A stretch of 64,000 nucleotides of DNA from Cinnamomum chago (Eukaryota; Streptophyta; Magnoliopsida; Laurales; Lauraceae): positions 31,980,501 through 32,044,500 of the forward strand of contig CP142452.1 of the NCBI GenBank assembly GCA_038049695.1. The letters run 5' to 3'. Shown piece by piece: positions 1 through 11,150 of this stretch; within the stretch, counting starts at the first letter, position 1; every line of letters begins with the position of its first letter. The notes beneath the pieces are model-generated. The model was given only the letters and a program-made list of their open reading frames with translations, had not been told where the DNA came from and did no database searches. The translations under genes and the position numbers were made by a program.

Positions 1-262
1 TCAATGCTTGTTTGGACTATCATTTCTCTTCTTTTGTTTTACATGATCTCTTCTTTTGTTGATCTTGAGACAGGGGACAAGCATTCTCAAACTAAATTGT
101 GGTTCACTACCTGGTATATAGCAAGAAAAAGAAGTTTGGGTGGATTCGACTTCATAAAAAGTCTATATAACTTATTGTTCCCTTCTCTATTTTCTTATCA
201 ATCTTCTTATATTATACATAATAATAAATTGATAAATAATAATAATTGGTTTTTGAATGTAG
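1..262 (+). other. AT-rich stretch, probable intron of the CACTA transposase relic
   Basis: No recognisable protein is encoded here. The stretch is AT-rich and ends in a good plant splice acceptor (TTTTGAATGTAG) directly before the transposase-like exon that starts at 263, so it reads as an intron. An open frame at 4-273 runs through it but shows no domain and is judged a chance frame. Confidence 0.4.
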
Positions 263-625
263 GAGGAGCTTAAGCGATTAGAGTCTCAGCCACCAGAGGA
301 GGGCACTCATCCCATGACCGAGGACCAAAGATTTGAGGCAGTGTTCTGACCAGAGCGATCAGGATATATACGTGGTCGTGGGGCTGGACCAAAGCCCAAG
401 ACCTCTACAATTGGGCAGCAAATCCATGCATAGCTAGAGAGAGAATGAGGAGTTTAGGAGGCAAGCTGAGGCGGATACAAGGCACTTGGAGTTGTTGGAA
501 AAGGAGAATAGTGAGATGGCTTCGCGAACGGAGTCCTTAGAGTCCTAATTAGCCTTGCAGCAGACACAAGTGCAAGCTCAGGTGTAGGCAGTGCTCCAGT
601 CCCAGGCATAATCGCAACAGACATA
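263..625 (+). pseudogene. CACTA (Ptta/En/Spm) transposase C-terminal relic
   Basis: Translation gives the typical C-terminal part of plant Ptta/En/Spm transposases: a PPEEGTHPMTEDQ stretch, then the hallmark ERSGYIRGRGAGPKPK, then a Gln/Glu-rich coiled coil (EEFRRQAEADTRHLELLEKE, later repeated QAQV/LQSQ). This protein family binds subterminal repeats and helps excision of CACTA elements. The copy is dead: several in-frame stops fall where Gln or Gly codons are expected, many looking like CAG or CAA to TAG or TAA changes as cytosine deamination gives, and there is a frame change near 430. Copia A1 is inserted at 630/631; the coiled coil resumes at 12916. Recognition rests on motif memory, not on a search. 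Confidence 0.75.
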
Positions 626-1141
626 GGTGATGTTGGAATATGGGTAGGCCTTCCAGACAGGTTTCAAAAACTTTTGACCCACTTGATATAGGGATCAATA
701 ATTTAGAAAGCATTAAACCCAATTCAGAATGCTATCCCTCAATCTCATAAACCATGTACAGCAACATAACCTATCTAGAAGATAGAAAATAGCACATAAA
801 CATGTAACCACAAAATCTACAGCATACAAGGATGTAGATATACCTTTGGAGCTTTGTTGTGCTCTAATAGAGAATTTGAGTTATTTACTTTGATGATAAA
901 CACCTTCACTATCCAATTCAGAATCTCCAACACCTTTTGATCTTCCACGCTATGACCCGTATTAGATCTCTTTTCTCAAGAAGATGGTGGAATCTTCAAG
1001 AGAAAACCCAACTAGTAACTCTAAGGAACTAAAGGTGAAAGAGAGGAGGGGAACTTAGAGAGGAAGAGAACTTGTGCAACTCTTGCACAAAAGGGCTGGA
1101 CTTGCACTATGTATTATTCACGACCAAGAGGGGTTGATTCC

Positions 1142-1152
1142 CCTTTATATAG
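1142..1152 (-). promoter_or_regulatory. TATA box of family A LTR (3' LTR copy)
   Basis: Read on the minus strand the site is CTATATAAAGG, a strong plant TATA box. Equivalent boxes occur in the other family A LTRs. It lies about 35-200 bp downstream of the GAAGT/ACTTC repeats at 1186-1350 in element sense, as expected for a U3 promoter. Confidence 0.55.
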
Positions 1153-1185
1153 CCCTCCAATCTTCCTCTTTTCCTATTTGAAATA

Positions 1186-1350
1186 GAAGTTTAACTCCCA
1201 TTACAAATTAGTAAACATCTCCCTTGCTAGTTGCCATAGAAGTCTCACTTCCACAACAATTAGAAGCTTTCTCCTTTCTAATAAAAATAGAAGTCCTACT
1301 TCCATTAATAATTAGTAGCTTACCATTACCACTATTAGAAGTCTCACTTC
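1186..1350 (-). repeat. Short inverted repeats upstream of the LTR TATA box
   Basis: GAAGTCTCACTTC occurs at 1239-1251 and 1338-1350, GAAGTCCTACTTC at 1290-1302, and a decayed GAAGTTTAACTCC at 1186. Each has 5-bp arms around a 3-bp centre, spaced about 50 bp. The same motif is repeated in the A LTRs at 11151, 38017, 46922, 52948 and 58461. The position in U3 suggests enhancer-type repeats. Confidence 0.6.
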
Positions 1351-2198
1351 AAATAGAAATAGTAACCTTCCTTTTATAGTTCAAGTAGAATTAGTATGTT
1401 TCTAATAACTTGGGCTAGCGTGGGGACCACTAGGGATTCCTTAGAAAGCTGGCTCCAACTGGGACACGCGACCCCACATCTCATGTGCAATCCGGGCCCA
1501 CAGTTAATTGCAAATAACTCCACTATATAAATGCAATTGCACTCCAGTCTTAGGAATATATTACAATGAAGACCCTAAACTTCCACAGTACTACAAGAAG
1601 GCCCCTCCATCTATATCCATGGATCAAATGGACCTATCCACCAAATTAGATCCATATCTTATTATCCTTGAGCCCCAATTAATTATAATGATCATTTGGT
1701 ACCGATCCAATTAACTCTTAATTGGAATGGGTGCGCACTTACTAATGATAAATCCATTAATTGGCACAAGGGGATATTAAAGATAGATTTCATCTTGACC
1801 ATTAAATGTTCCCACAGCTCTACTACCACGAACCCAAATCACCGAGGTATTGACCTACAATTGGCCTCACTCATTGGTGACTCAAAGCAAATGAATAGAT
1901 AGAAACTTGAGTTCATTAATGTCTCAGGATCATGAGCCTATTGTTAGGGAATTATGAGAGCAAACCTTATAGTAAAGATAGTGTATATAAGGTGCTTCTC
2001 ATGGTCCTTCAATACATCTAGTATACTTGTGGACTTCGGTTCATCTCATGAACCATTATGTCATTTGTATTGGTTATGTGCAAGTATATGAAACACCATT
2101 CATCTCATAAAAGGAAAAGCATGAATTGTATTGATAAATAAAGAAATTAATCAATTTATTACATCATATACTTTTTATTAAGACCATCAAAACTAACA

Positions 2199-2209
2199 AT
2201 CTCCCACTT
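2199..2209 (-). promoter_or_regulatory. Polypurine tract of copia A1
   Basis: On the minus strand the bases just before the 3' LTR read CCAAGTGGGAGAT followed by TGTTAG. This purine run is where plus-strand DNA synthesis would start. The same tract adjoins the A3 LTR at 39586-39597. Confidence 0.75.
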
Positions 2210-4318
2210 GGGCTCAATGCCAATCAGGATTGCATCTCATGCCCATCCCGTCTACATGCTGTTCAAAGACTTTGGTGGTCAAAGGCTTAGTAAATGGATC
2301 TGCCAGATTGTCCGCAGAGGCTATCTTGGTGATAGCAATATCACCTCTCTGCACAATCTCTCTGACCAAGTGATACTTCATCTGTACGTGCTTTTGGCTT
2401 TTATGGCTCCTGGGTTCCTTGGACTGAGCGACTGCCCCGCTATTGTCACAGTAAACTATGAGCGGCTGTCGTGCCAAAGGTACCACTCCAAGTTCCAAAA
2501 GGAATCTTTTGAGCCACACTGCTTCCTTAGCTGCTTCACAAGCCGCTACATATTCAGCCTCAGAAGTGGAGTCAGCGGTATATTCCTGTTTAATACTCAT
2601 CCAGTTGATAGCTCCTCCGCCAAGCATAAACACATAACCAGAAGTAGATTTCCTGGAATCCTTATCTGACATGAAGTCAGAGTCTGTGTATCCGACTGGA
2701 ATCAGCTCATCACTGCCGTAAATCAACATGTAATCTCTAGTTCTTCTCAAGTACTTGAGGATAATTTTACAGCAGTCCAATGGTCAGGACCTGGGTTAGA
2801 CTGATATCTGCTGACTAAGCCTACTGCATGACAGATATCCGGTTTAGTACATAGCATAGCGTCCATGAGGCTACCAACAGCCAAAGTGTATGGAATTGCT
2901 CTCATTTGCTCCTTTTCCTCTGGGGTCTTGGGACCCTGATCCTTAGAAAGGTGCACTCCATGCCTGAAAGGTGTGATACCCTTCTTGGAGTCTTGCATAG
3001 CAAACTGTACCAGTACCTTATCTATGTATGCAGCTTGAGATAAGCCAATCATCGTATTTTTCCGGTCTCGATGGAGTTTGATCCCTAGGATGTAACTAGC
3101 TTCTCCCAAGTCCTTCATATCAAAAGTCTTTGCTAACCAAACTTTTACCATTGACAACATTCCTATATCTTTCCCAAGGAGAAGGATGTCGTAGACATAT
3201 AAAACCAGAAAAACTACCCTGTCACCTTCATTTTTCATGTACACACATGACTCATCCGGATTTTGACTAAAATCAAATGATTTTTTTGCCCGGTCGAAAC
3301 AGATGTTCCAGCTTCGGGATGCCTGCTTTAGTCCATAAATGGACATCTGCAGCTTGCAAACTCTTTGCTTTTGGTTACTTGCTATAAAACCGTCTGGCTG
3401 CATCACATAGATGTCTTCTTCAAGATGACCGCTAAGAAACGCCGTCTTGACATCCATTTGCCAAATCTCGTAATCGAGATGAGCCGCAATGGATAAGAGT
3501 ATCCGGATGGACTTGAGCATGGCTACCGGCGAGAAGGTTTCCTCATAATCGATACCCTCTTTCTAAGTATACCCTTTCGCAACAAGCCTGGCCTTAAAGG
3601 TCTCAACTCTTCCATCTGGTCCTTTCTTTCTCTTGTAGACCCACTTGTACCCAATAGGTTTGATATTGGCAGGTAAGTCCACAAGTGTCCAGACCTGATT
3701 AGAGTACATAGACTCCATCTCAGCTTTCATAGCATCTTGCCAATGTCCCGAATCTACGTCATTAATTGCTTCATCATAGTTACAGGGATCCTGTTCTGGT
3801 TCCTCCGGGATTGCCTCATAAGACTCTCCCAAGAATGAGAACCTATCAGGGGGCCTGATTATTCTCCCACTACGACGAGGCATTGGTGTAACTACTGGGT
3901 TTGGTAAGGGAGGTTCTTCCTCAAGTTCGGTCATAGTTGGATTTGGAATTGATTGTTCTTGAATTTCTTCCAAGATCACCTTTTCTAAAGATTTCCGGTC
4001 CATCATATAATCTTCCTCCAGAAAAACCGCATTAGTGCTTACCAACACTTTCTGCTCTCTGGGATTATAGAATAACCAACCTTTAGTTCCTTTAGGATAT
4101 CCTACAAACGTGCATACTTCCGACTTCGTTTCCAACTTATCCGTCTTAACCTTTAGCACATGTGCTGGACAACCCCAAATGTGTAAATGTTGTAGACTAG
4201 GCTTTCGCCCAGACCACAACTCCGGGGAGTCTTAGGTACAGACTTAGATGGTACGAGGTTTAGTATGTACATTGCAGTATCCAAGGCATATCCCCAAAAG
4301 GGTATAGATAATCCTGAG
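2210..4318 (-). pseudogene. Copia A1 pol, second part: integrase C-terminus, reverse transcriptase, RNase H
   Basis: On the minus strand, from 4318 down: the end of integrase and the linker (WSGRKPSLQHLHIWGCPAHV), the reverse transcriptase (WTLVDLPANIKPIGYKWVYK, then [20 protein letters not shown]), and RNase H (GYTDSDFMSDKDSRKSTSGY, SEAEYVA, YCDNSGAVA), ending near 2214 just before the polypurine tract. Damage: a TAG stop at about 3562-3564 where A3 has Lys, a frame change near 2770, and the polymerase motif YVDD altered to YVYD near 3190, which should abolish activity. The RNase H acidic residues are still visible. The N-terminal side is cut by solo LTR S at 4324. Confidence 0.9.
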
Positions 4319-5691
4319 AAACTTGTAAGACCCCGACCCGAGTGAACCGGATTAGTGCTAATTAAGTTGCGTATTAGTGCTAAGCTTGATTAGTGTTTTT
4401 GGTTAAGTTGGGTTTAGAATAACCTTGATTCTAGTTTTGGGCTACTTTGTGTGTTTTGGATAGCCAGTGGGGCCCTTTGGGGGTTCCCTTTACGGCTTTG
4501 CATTTTCTTGAGAAATTTTCCCGATTTGTTGTGAATTGTGTTTTTGGCCCGTTGCATTCATCTTATGGATTCATACAACTTTCATGTTGATCCCGTTTTC
4601 ATTTGAGATCCTAAAACCCAAATTCTTGGCCTTGAGGGCAAAACAGTCTTTACACACCAAATCTGTACCCAAAACTTATTATTCTCGAAACCTGCAAAAC
4701 ATGTACTTTTTGGAAACTAGATATTTCGACGATCATTTCTTCATTCTTCGTCGAATCCATCCGAGGTCCCGAAAGAGATGATTTCAGCTAATATAGTACC
4801 TTAAGTTGTGGGACCCAAGCTTCACTTGTTAACGAAAGAGAACCCATCTCTTCCTTCTCATTCACTCTCCATTCTTGTTCCAGCACACAACTGAGCCTAG
4901 GGTTTGTTCTTGTGTCTTTTCTTCTCCTTCTTCTTGCTTCTCCATCTCCAAGCCACACCTAGAGCTCATCAATCAAGCATTGGAGGTCACCAATCACTCC
5001 CTCATCTCACAAGCTTTCCATTGGTACCATTTGTGGAGAGAACCATACATCACAAGGCTTCCTTTGAGCTTACCATTACCATTAGAGGACCTAGCAAGTA
5101 AGTAATCCTTCCCATCTCCTAGATTAGTGTTCCTCTAGCCTTGAGAAGCTACATTTGCATTATTGTTGGTTTATTCTTTGTCATCCTTTGTGTAACCCAT
5201 TTTAGGGTTGTTTTGGGGATTTTTGTTTATAGCTTGGCTTTGAGCAATAGAAGTGATTAAAGGCTTGTTTTCAACTAGCTTGGACTAGAGGCAAGTGAAT
5301 GTTTGGATGTTTTTAAGTTTGAAATGGTTTGGTGAAGTATTTATGGATTTTCTATACTTTCATTAATGTGTTTTGATTGAAATAAATGCTCATAATGTCT
5401 TTTGATAGCCTCATTCAATGTTTTATAAACATGTTGGTGTAGCATTTATTGTCCTTGTGATAGCCTAAGTAAATGTTGTGAAATGGTTTCTTTCCCTTTT
5501 TCTTTACATTGGACTTGGCATGGAAAGTAGTGATGGAGAGAACTCAAAATGGGGATTTGGAGAAGTATAAAGAGATGCATTGGAGGAGCTATTAGCTCAA
5601 TGTTATTGTAAGGATCTTGTGGATGAGAGGAAGATGGTTTTGAGGAGGAAAATGACTCAAAATTAAACACGGTGAGCATTCCCGCACCTGG

Positions 5692-6100
5692 CGGTCAGCT
5701 CGCTGGCTAACCGCCAATCCCATCGGCGGTTAACCGCTAGCTAACCGCACATTGCGGTGACTTTTCCAGAGAGCATCATTTTCCCCTTAAAATACGGTCA
5801 GCCTCACAGTTAGCCGGCGGCTAACCACCGAACACATATGCGGCTAACCGCCAGCCAACCGCCCACTCACGGTTACCTTTCCAGAGAGCAGAAGATATCC
5901 CACTTGAAAACTCGGTCAACTCCACGGTTACCCAGTGGCTAACCGCCAAATGCATCGGCGGCTAACCGCCAGGTAACCGCATTTGGCGGTCAGCTTTCCA
6001 GTAAGCTGCATTTCCTACAGCACAGCCGCGGTCAGCTGGGCGGTCAGCCAGCGGCTAGCCGCCTGCCCCAGCGACGGCTAACCACCAGGTGATCGAAATT
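5692..6100. repeat. GC-rich tandem array with GCGGTTAACCGC-type palindromes
   Basis: Four diverged units begin with CGGTCA at 5692, 5795, 5913 and 6029 (spacings 103, 118 and 116 bp). Each contains GCGGCTAACCGCC-like inverted repeats; the first contains the perfect 12-bp palindrome GCGGTTAACCGC. Units 1-3 share a CTTTCCAG segment. The array is CpG-rich in an AT-rich surround. Confidence 0.8.
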
Positions 6101-6666
6101 CCCCAGTTCTCGGAGAGCTCCTCGCTCGAACGAACTCTCCGGTTCGTTCGAGCGCTGGGCTTTGCCGGTTAAGGAGATTCACTAGGCGTTGTACGAGGCC
6201 ATCCGAGAAAGAAACCATATCACGAAGATGTCATTCGAAATTTTGGAAAAAAAATCGTAAAAGTGCATAAGGAGCCCGGAATGTCTTCAAACTCAAGAAG
6301 TACCAAGTAATGACTATAATCGACATACGGGACTCCTATTCACTTAAATAGATCTTTAAATTAATATTTTACCAGAGGTTTGTTATAGTTCATCATATTT
6401 CTCTATTTCCAAGATTTACATGTCATGAGTTATTTTCCCGAAAGCATGATAGTAGCATTGACTTGTCTCGAAATGTATTGCCCGACATGAAATGACAGTG
6501 TGCCCTTGAGCACCCCCATTTTACCCGTTATTTACGGTACTTGATTTACTTGCATATGTCTCGATTGGTTTTGACCTATGAGTCGGCATCACTAAGCTTG
6601 GATCCTTGTCGGTTTGATCCACCGACTTGGAGATCCCTCTCCCGTCCCACCAGCTGCAGTTTGGAT

Positions 6667-6728
6667 CCCGATGCCCGGTTTATTACCGTGGTCCCGTCCC
6701 GATACCCGGTTCGCTACCGTGGTCCCGT
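6667..6728. repeat. 31-bp direct repeat, two copies
   Basis: Two adjacent 31-bp units starting CCCGATGCCCGG and CCCGATACCCGG, both ending ACCGTGGTCCCGT, inside solo LTR S. They differ at only a few positions. Confidence 0.75.
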
Positions 6729-7574
6729 TCCCATATAGTTATATTGTATATATGTACACATTGTTTCTCCTCACCTTGTGTGACTGAGATCAACGTCCCG
6801 TGATACTGCTGTCACTTTAGTGACAGAGGACTTAGCTTTATGTGATTGCCACCTTGTTATTCCCGATTCCTTGGTTACCTCATATGTTTCATCTTGTTTA
6901 CTTGTTTTATAGCAAATGATTTATCTATTTTATGAGAATTCTTGCTTAAACAGATTTCTATGCTTTTCAAGGTATTTCATCTATTGTATGCTGTGGTATC
7001 TTTTCATTCTCTTGCCAGACCGTCGTGTCTGACCCATTTGCTTTGGTACTTAGGTCCCGTTGCCGGTTTCCTTGAGGAGGAGCCAGAGGAGGCGGTAGGT
7101 GAGCCGCAACCTCTAGTCGAGTGGCGTGCTGACGATGTCATGTAGACATCAGATTGCTTTGAGAAGCGCAACATTTTGAGGGGAACTATTTAACCATTCT
7201 TTTGGGTTATTATTTTGTTTATATTGGCCTTTGTTGGCCTCTATTTTTGGGGATGTAATTAAAGGATATTTTGTCTAACTTTAACAACATTTGGGAATCT
7301 TGTTATATATCATTGCTCATTCTGATACAGTATCTCATGCTTATGCTATTGTTCATGACTAGAAATAGTCTAACTATTTGATTTGCTACACGCTTCCGCA
7401 CTTAAAAGAAATATTCATGCAAGGTTGTGATATCCTCACCGCGGACACCTGTGGGAAATTAAATAAGTATATATGTGGTTAATCATCATCCATCATTGTT
7501 CTTATTATTACTTGTCCCGATCCCGGATTCGTCGGTTTCCTTCGGGATCCCCGGTCCGGGGTCGCGACAAAACT

Positions 7575-8600
7575 CATCATAGACCTGATGATATCTAAAA
7601 GAGTCCGGTTCCTTCTTTCCGCTACTCCATTTTGTTGAGGCATACCAGGAGCAGACAACTGGGATAGAATCCCATTTTCTGATAAGTGTGCCATAAAGTC
7701 ACCAGAGAGATATTCTCCTCCTCGATTTGATCGAAGAGTCTTGATACTCTTACCTAATTGGTTTTCCGCTTCCGCTCGAAACTCTTTGAACTTTTCAAAA
7801 GCCTCGGACTTGCGGTGCATAAGGTATATGCATCCATATCTTGAATAATCATCTGTGAAAGTGATGAAGTATTCATATCCTCCTCTGGCCCTGACATTAA
7901 TGGACCCACACACATCAGTATGCACTAATTCCAATAAGTCTTTGGCCCTATTGCCCTGGATGAAAAGGGTCTTTTGGTCATTTTGCCTTATAGACAGGAC
8001 TGTCAGACAAGCATTGGTTCTATAACCAATGAAGGCAAGATATCATCTTTCACTAGCCTGTCAATCCTATTTAGGTTTATATGACCTAGTCTCAAGTGCC
8101 AATGTTTTGTTGGATTAGATGAAGGTGACCTTCTCTTTAATGATGGTCTATTTATTAGGTCGGTATCATGTATCTCATACATTGTAGGAGTTAATAGATA
8201 AAGCCTATTGGTTACCTTGCCAGAACATATAAAAGTACCATTTCTATTTATGACAACTTCAGTACCAAAAGTAATAGAATAACTTTTATTCACCAAACTA
8301 GAAACTGAAATTAAATTCCGTCTTAAAGACGGTACATATAGAGTGTCTGACAAAACCAACTTATTAGCTTGAAAATATAAACCAACTCTTACTGAGACCG
8401 CATCTACCTTAGCATCAGATCCTAGGTTGACAATGATTTCGCCGTCACTGAGTCTCCTGGTTTCCCGGAACCCCTGCAATGAATTACATATGTGATTAGT
8501 TGCCCCGGAGTCCACACACCAAGATTTTAAAGTACCAGTTGCAAAACTAACTTCAGTAACAAGTGACTTAAACATACCTGAGGTCTTCTTCTTAGACAGA
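7575..8600 (-). pseudogene. Copia A1 pol, first part: protease, GAG-pre-integrase, integrase core
   Basis: On the minus strand: protease with WCVDSGATNHICN (catalytic DSG kept) near 8520, a GAG-pre-integrase segment LWHLRLGHINLNRIDRL near 8100, then the integrase core from HTDVCG through FTDDYSRYGCIYL to [17 protein letters not shown] near 7620. The second catalytic Asp of the D,D,E set, expected in LRSDRGGEY, is Asn (LRSNRGGEY); A3 carries the same change. A frame change separates the 8003-8575 and 7575-7934 segments. The frame ends at the AAACT target site of solo LTR S and continues at 4318. Confidence 0.9.
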
Positions 8601-9413
8601 TAATCTGGACAATTCCTTTTCTAATGTCCTATCATACCACAATGGAAACACTTTCCTTTTGTCCCCGACCCCTTAGCCTTGCCAACACCACCATTAGGAC
8701 CATTCTCCGCCTTAGGACCATTCGGAACTGATTTCTTCTTGCCTTTCCGCCCTTTGCCTTTCGGTTTAGACTTGGCAAATGACTTTTCTGTCATCAGGGC
8801 AGTTGGCTTTTTCTTCATAATCCCTTCAGTCACCACCAGCTAGCTAGACAGCTCAGCTAGAGTCAGATTCATTTTATTCATGTTGTTATTGACCTTGAAA
8901 TTGTTGAATGACTCTGGTAGTGACTCAAGGATTATGTCAATCTGCGATTCTGCATCAATCGCAGCCCCCAGTACATCTAACTCATTCAATGAGTTCATCA
9001 TTTTCAACATATGGTCCTGTACTAGTGTGCCTTCAGTCATTTTGGTGCTTATAAGCACCCTCATAGCAGCCTGTCTGGCAGGCCTGCCCTGTTCCGCAAA
9101 CATCTCCTTTAAGTTTGATATAATATCATATGCAGTCTTAAATGATTGATGTTGGTGCTGTAAAACACTAGACATAGATGCTTGTATATAATATCTGGTC
9201 ATCTCATCGTCTTTGGCCCACTTGGTGTGAAGTTCCTTTTCTTCCTGTGATGCTTCCGGCAATGGCTCATCAAGGGGGGGTTTGGTAAGGACATTTATAT
9301 CCTGAAGCTGTCAGGACAATATCCAGGTTCCGTTTCCGATCTACGTAATTGGATCCCACCAACTTATTCTGGTTGAGGATGGTCGCAAGTGGATTGAAAA
9401 TGTTTGAATTCAT
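8600..9413 (-). pseudogene. Copia A1 gag (capsid plus zinc knuckle), broken
   Basis: Start codon at 9411-9413 on the minus strand (MNSN, then NPLATILNQNKLVGSNYVD). The middle is a UBN2/copia gag capsid domain (TRYYIQASMSSVLQHQHQSF, then AEQGRPARQAAMRVL). The C-terminal part is basic and ends in a CCHC knuckle, CFHCGMIGH, followed by a stop where A3 has Trp. Relative to A3 there is a 2-bp loss around 9290 (reading KCPYQTPP against KCVLTKPP), which shifts the frame, and a stop just before 8840. Gag would package element RNA; this copy cannot make a full protein. Confidence 0.85.
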
Positions 9414-11135
9414 GCTTGAAATACTGTAGCACATAACCATACATTCAATTAATGAATTTAAATGACATTAGGGTTTAGTATTCTACTAAATTTATATGGA
9501 ATCCTGATAACTATTAAATTCAGAATACATCGGAATCCCAATCCCCGGGGTATGCCTCCTTGGGGAGTGCGAATACCTCCTAGATTGGTGCGGATCAAAG
9601 TTGGTCAAAATTTGGATTAAGACTAACTTTCCATGATCCCCTTCATTCATTATTATCTAGGTATCTCATACCAAATAATGTATGACTCCCAATTTGCTTT
9701 GGTTTCTAAAATAAATGAGGCAAATCCTTGGGGATACTACATCATTATTTTAGTTATGTGTGACCCACCAACTAGCATTGCATGACAACCGTTGCGAGCC
9801 CCGTCTCACCAACACTATCCATAGGAGATCCATATCTAGTAACCAGACAAGTAAAAGCCCTCCATGGGGAGCGGCCATTCTCAAGATGGCGCGAGGCTAA
9901 TACTTTCCTTACAATGGACCTATGGTGGAAAACCATGGGGATTTCTAAATTTAAATGCCCCGCTCCCACTTAATATTTTAGAATTGAGGATTTCTTTGTA
10001 AGGTATTAGGGCCCACATGTGTACATATGAATATCAAATCATCTCATGATATGATCTAAGATTGGTTCCAAGTCAAGTTATTTTTAGGAAAGTCTGGTTT
10101 CTAAATTAGTGTTACCAATGTGTCCATCTCATGGGTCATCAACACTAATTAGAACTCTTTCCAAAAATTAATTTAATTTGACCAATTTTAGTAACTTGCT
10201 ATGTTTGGATCAGATTTGGAAATATTCTAATTTAAACATGCATCCATAAATAGAAAGTGCTAAAAATAGAAACTAGTCTTCTCCTCCACATGGCCCAAGC
10301 GGAATAGACTTCTTGGACTTCTAGACTTTCTAAAACTTTGGAATCCCTCAAACTCATTGGGAAACTCCAGAAATCCTTTGGTAATCTTCAAATTGCTTGA
10401 TTTGGAGTCCAACATCACTTTCCTTCTTCGTCTCGGACATCGCCAGAATTTACAAATTTAGAAAAATTACATAAATTCCTATGCCTCAATTATGAGACTT
10501 ACATGGTAATCTAAAACTAGAAATAAAAGGGCTATAGGGAAATTCATCATGCCTTGCCATTTCACGGGAAACCAAGGAAACCATGACGCCTTTTAATTTA
10601 GCCTTAAATAAATCAATCACCATTTATAGAAAGCAAAAGACTTGTGGGTCATATGGAGAGGACATGATCATCTGCAAGTTAGTATCTCATACAACCATAC
10701 AAATCACAAAAATAGGTTGCCAAAAAATGTTGGAAAAATAGGAAGTAAAAGTAGACCCGAAACTTGAAAAATCAGTTTCTGCAGCATTCTGCACAGAAGG
10801 CACGGTTGACCTGCCAGGGGGCCCGGTCGACCTGCCTACAAGTCAGCCGGTCGACCGGGGACGGGGCCAGGTCGACCGGATTGATGAATTTCTGCAACTT
10901 GGGTTTTCTGTTTCGTGTCCATTCTTTCCCAAATCACTTCCAAAGTGTTCCAATGGCTTCCTATGATCCTTCCATCATTATTAAACCCTTTTGTGACTAT
11001 CCAAACATGAATCTACTATCAAATCAAGTAAATTCATCAAAACTGATCCTTACATAGCCCTTGCTTCATCTTCTTCACATCTCATGCAAAGATTGAAGCA
11101 AGCTTGCTAGTCTAACATGATTAGAGATGAGGTAT
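9414..11135 (-). other. Untranslated leader of copia A1
   Basis: About 1.7 kb lie between the primer site and the gag start, long for a copia leader. No domain-bearing frame is seen on either strand. A3 has a collinear leader at 45174-46905, so the length is a family trait. It contains the GGTCGACC cluster at 10804-10877. Confidence 0.7.
10804..10877 (-). repeat. GGTCGACC palindrome cluster in the A1 leader
   Basis: GGTTGACC at 10804 and GGTCGACC at 10825, 10849 and 10870: spacings 21, 24 and 21 bp. The cluster lies about 260-330 nt downstream of the primer site in element sense. The same arrangement and spacing occur in A3 at 46575-46648. Confidence 0.85.
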
Positions 11136-11148
11136 GACTCTGATACCA
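11136..11148 (-). promoter_or_regulatory. Primer binding site of copia A1
   Basis: On the minus strand this reads TGGTATCAGAGTC, two bases after the 5' LTR. It matches the 3' end complement of plant initiator tRNA-Met (TGGTATCAGAGC) except near its end. First-strand DNA synthesis would be primed here. Confidence 0.9.
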
Positions 11149-11150
11149 AT

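Larger units (their letters stand above)
631..2198 (-). repeat. 3' LTR of copia A1 (197-bp deletion)
   Basis: Begins TGTTGGAATATGGG and ends ACTAACA on the plus strand (element sense is minus). It aligns with 11151-12915 at a constant offset of 10520 until 2020, where 197 bp present in the other LTR (12541-12737) are missing. The deletion lies between two copies of ACATCTA, so loss by short-repeat recombination is likely. Positions 960-2020 appear identical to 11480-12540, while 631-959 differs at several tens of positions. Confidence 0.9.
4324..7569. mobile_element. Solo LTR S (3.2 kb), probably from a Ty3/gypsy chromovirus
   Basis: A 3246-bp block interrupts the A1 integrase. It starts TGTAAGACCCCGACCC, ends GGTCCGGGGTCGCGACA, and is flanked by perfect 5-bp duplications AAACT (4319-4323 and 7570-7574). 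TG...CA ends, 5-bp duplications and no internal coding capacity mean a solo LTR left after LTR-LTR recombination. The ends are imperfect inverted repeats of each other (TGTAAGACCCCGACC against TGTCGCGACCCCGGACC), a look I associate with Del/Tekay-type gypsy LTRs; that assignment is inference. Internal parts: a GC-rich tandem array at 5692-6100, a 31-bp repeat at 6667-6728, otherwise AT-rich non-coding sequence. Strand cannot be fixed. Confidence 0.85.

Noticed and set aside
1508..1902. Two 68-codon frames repeated identically at 12028-12422 and partly elsewhere
   Set aside because: They lie on the non-coding strand of the A-family LTR; identity only reflects LTR duplication, and the frames are broken in other LTR copies.
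2208..2669. 153-codon plus-strand frame, recurring at 39595
   Set aside because: It is the antisense of the RNase H coding region of family A.
4536..5105. Short frames in solo LTR S considered as a small gene
   Set aside because: Several overlapping frames, low complexity, no motif; the flanking duplications show the whole block is an LTR.
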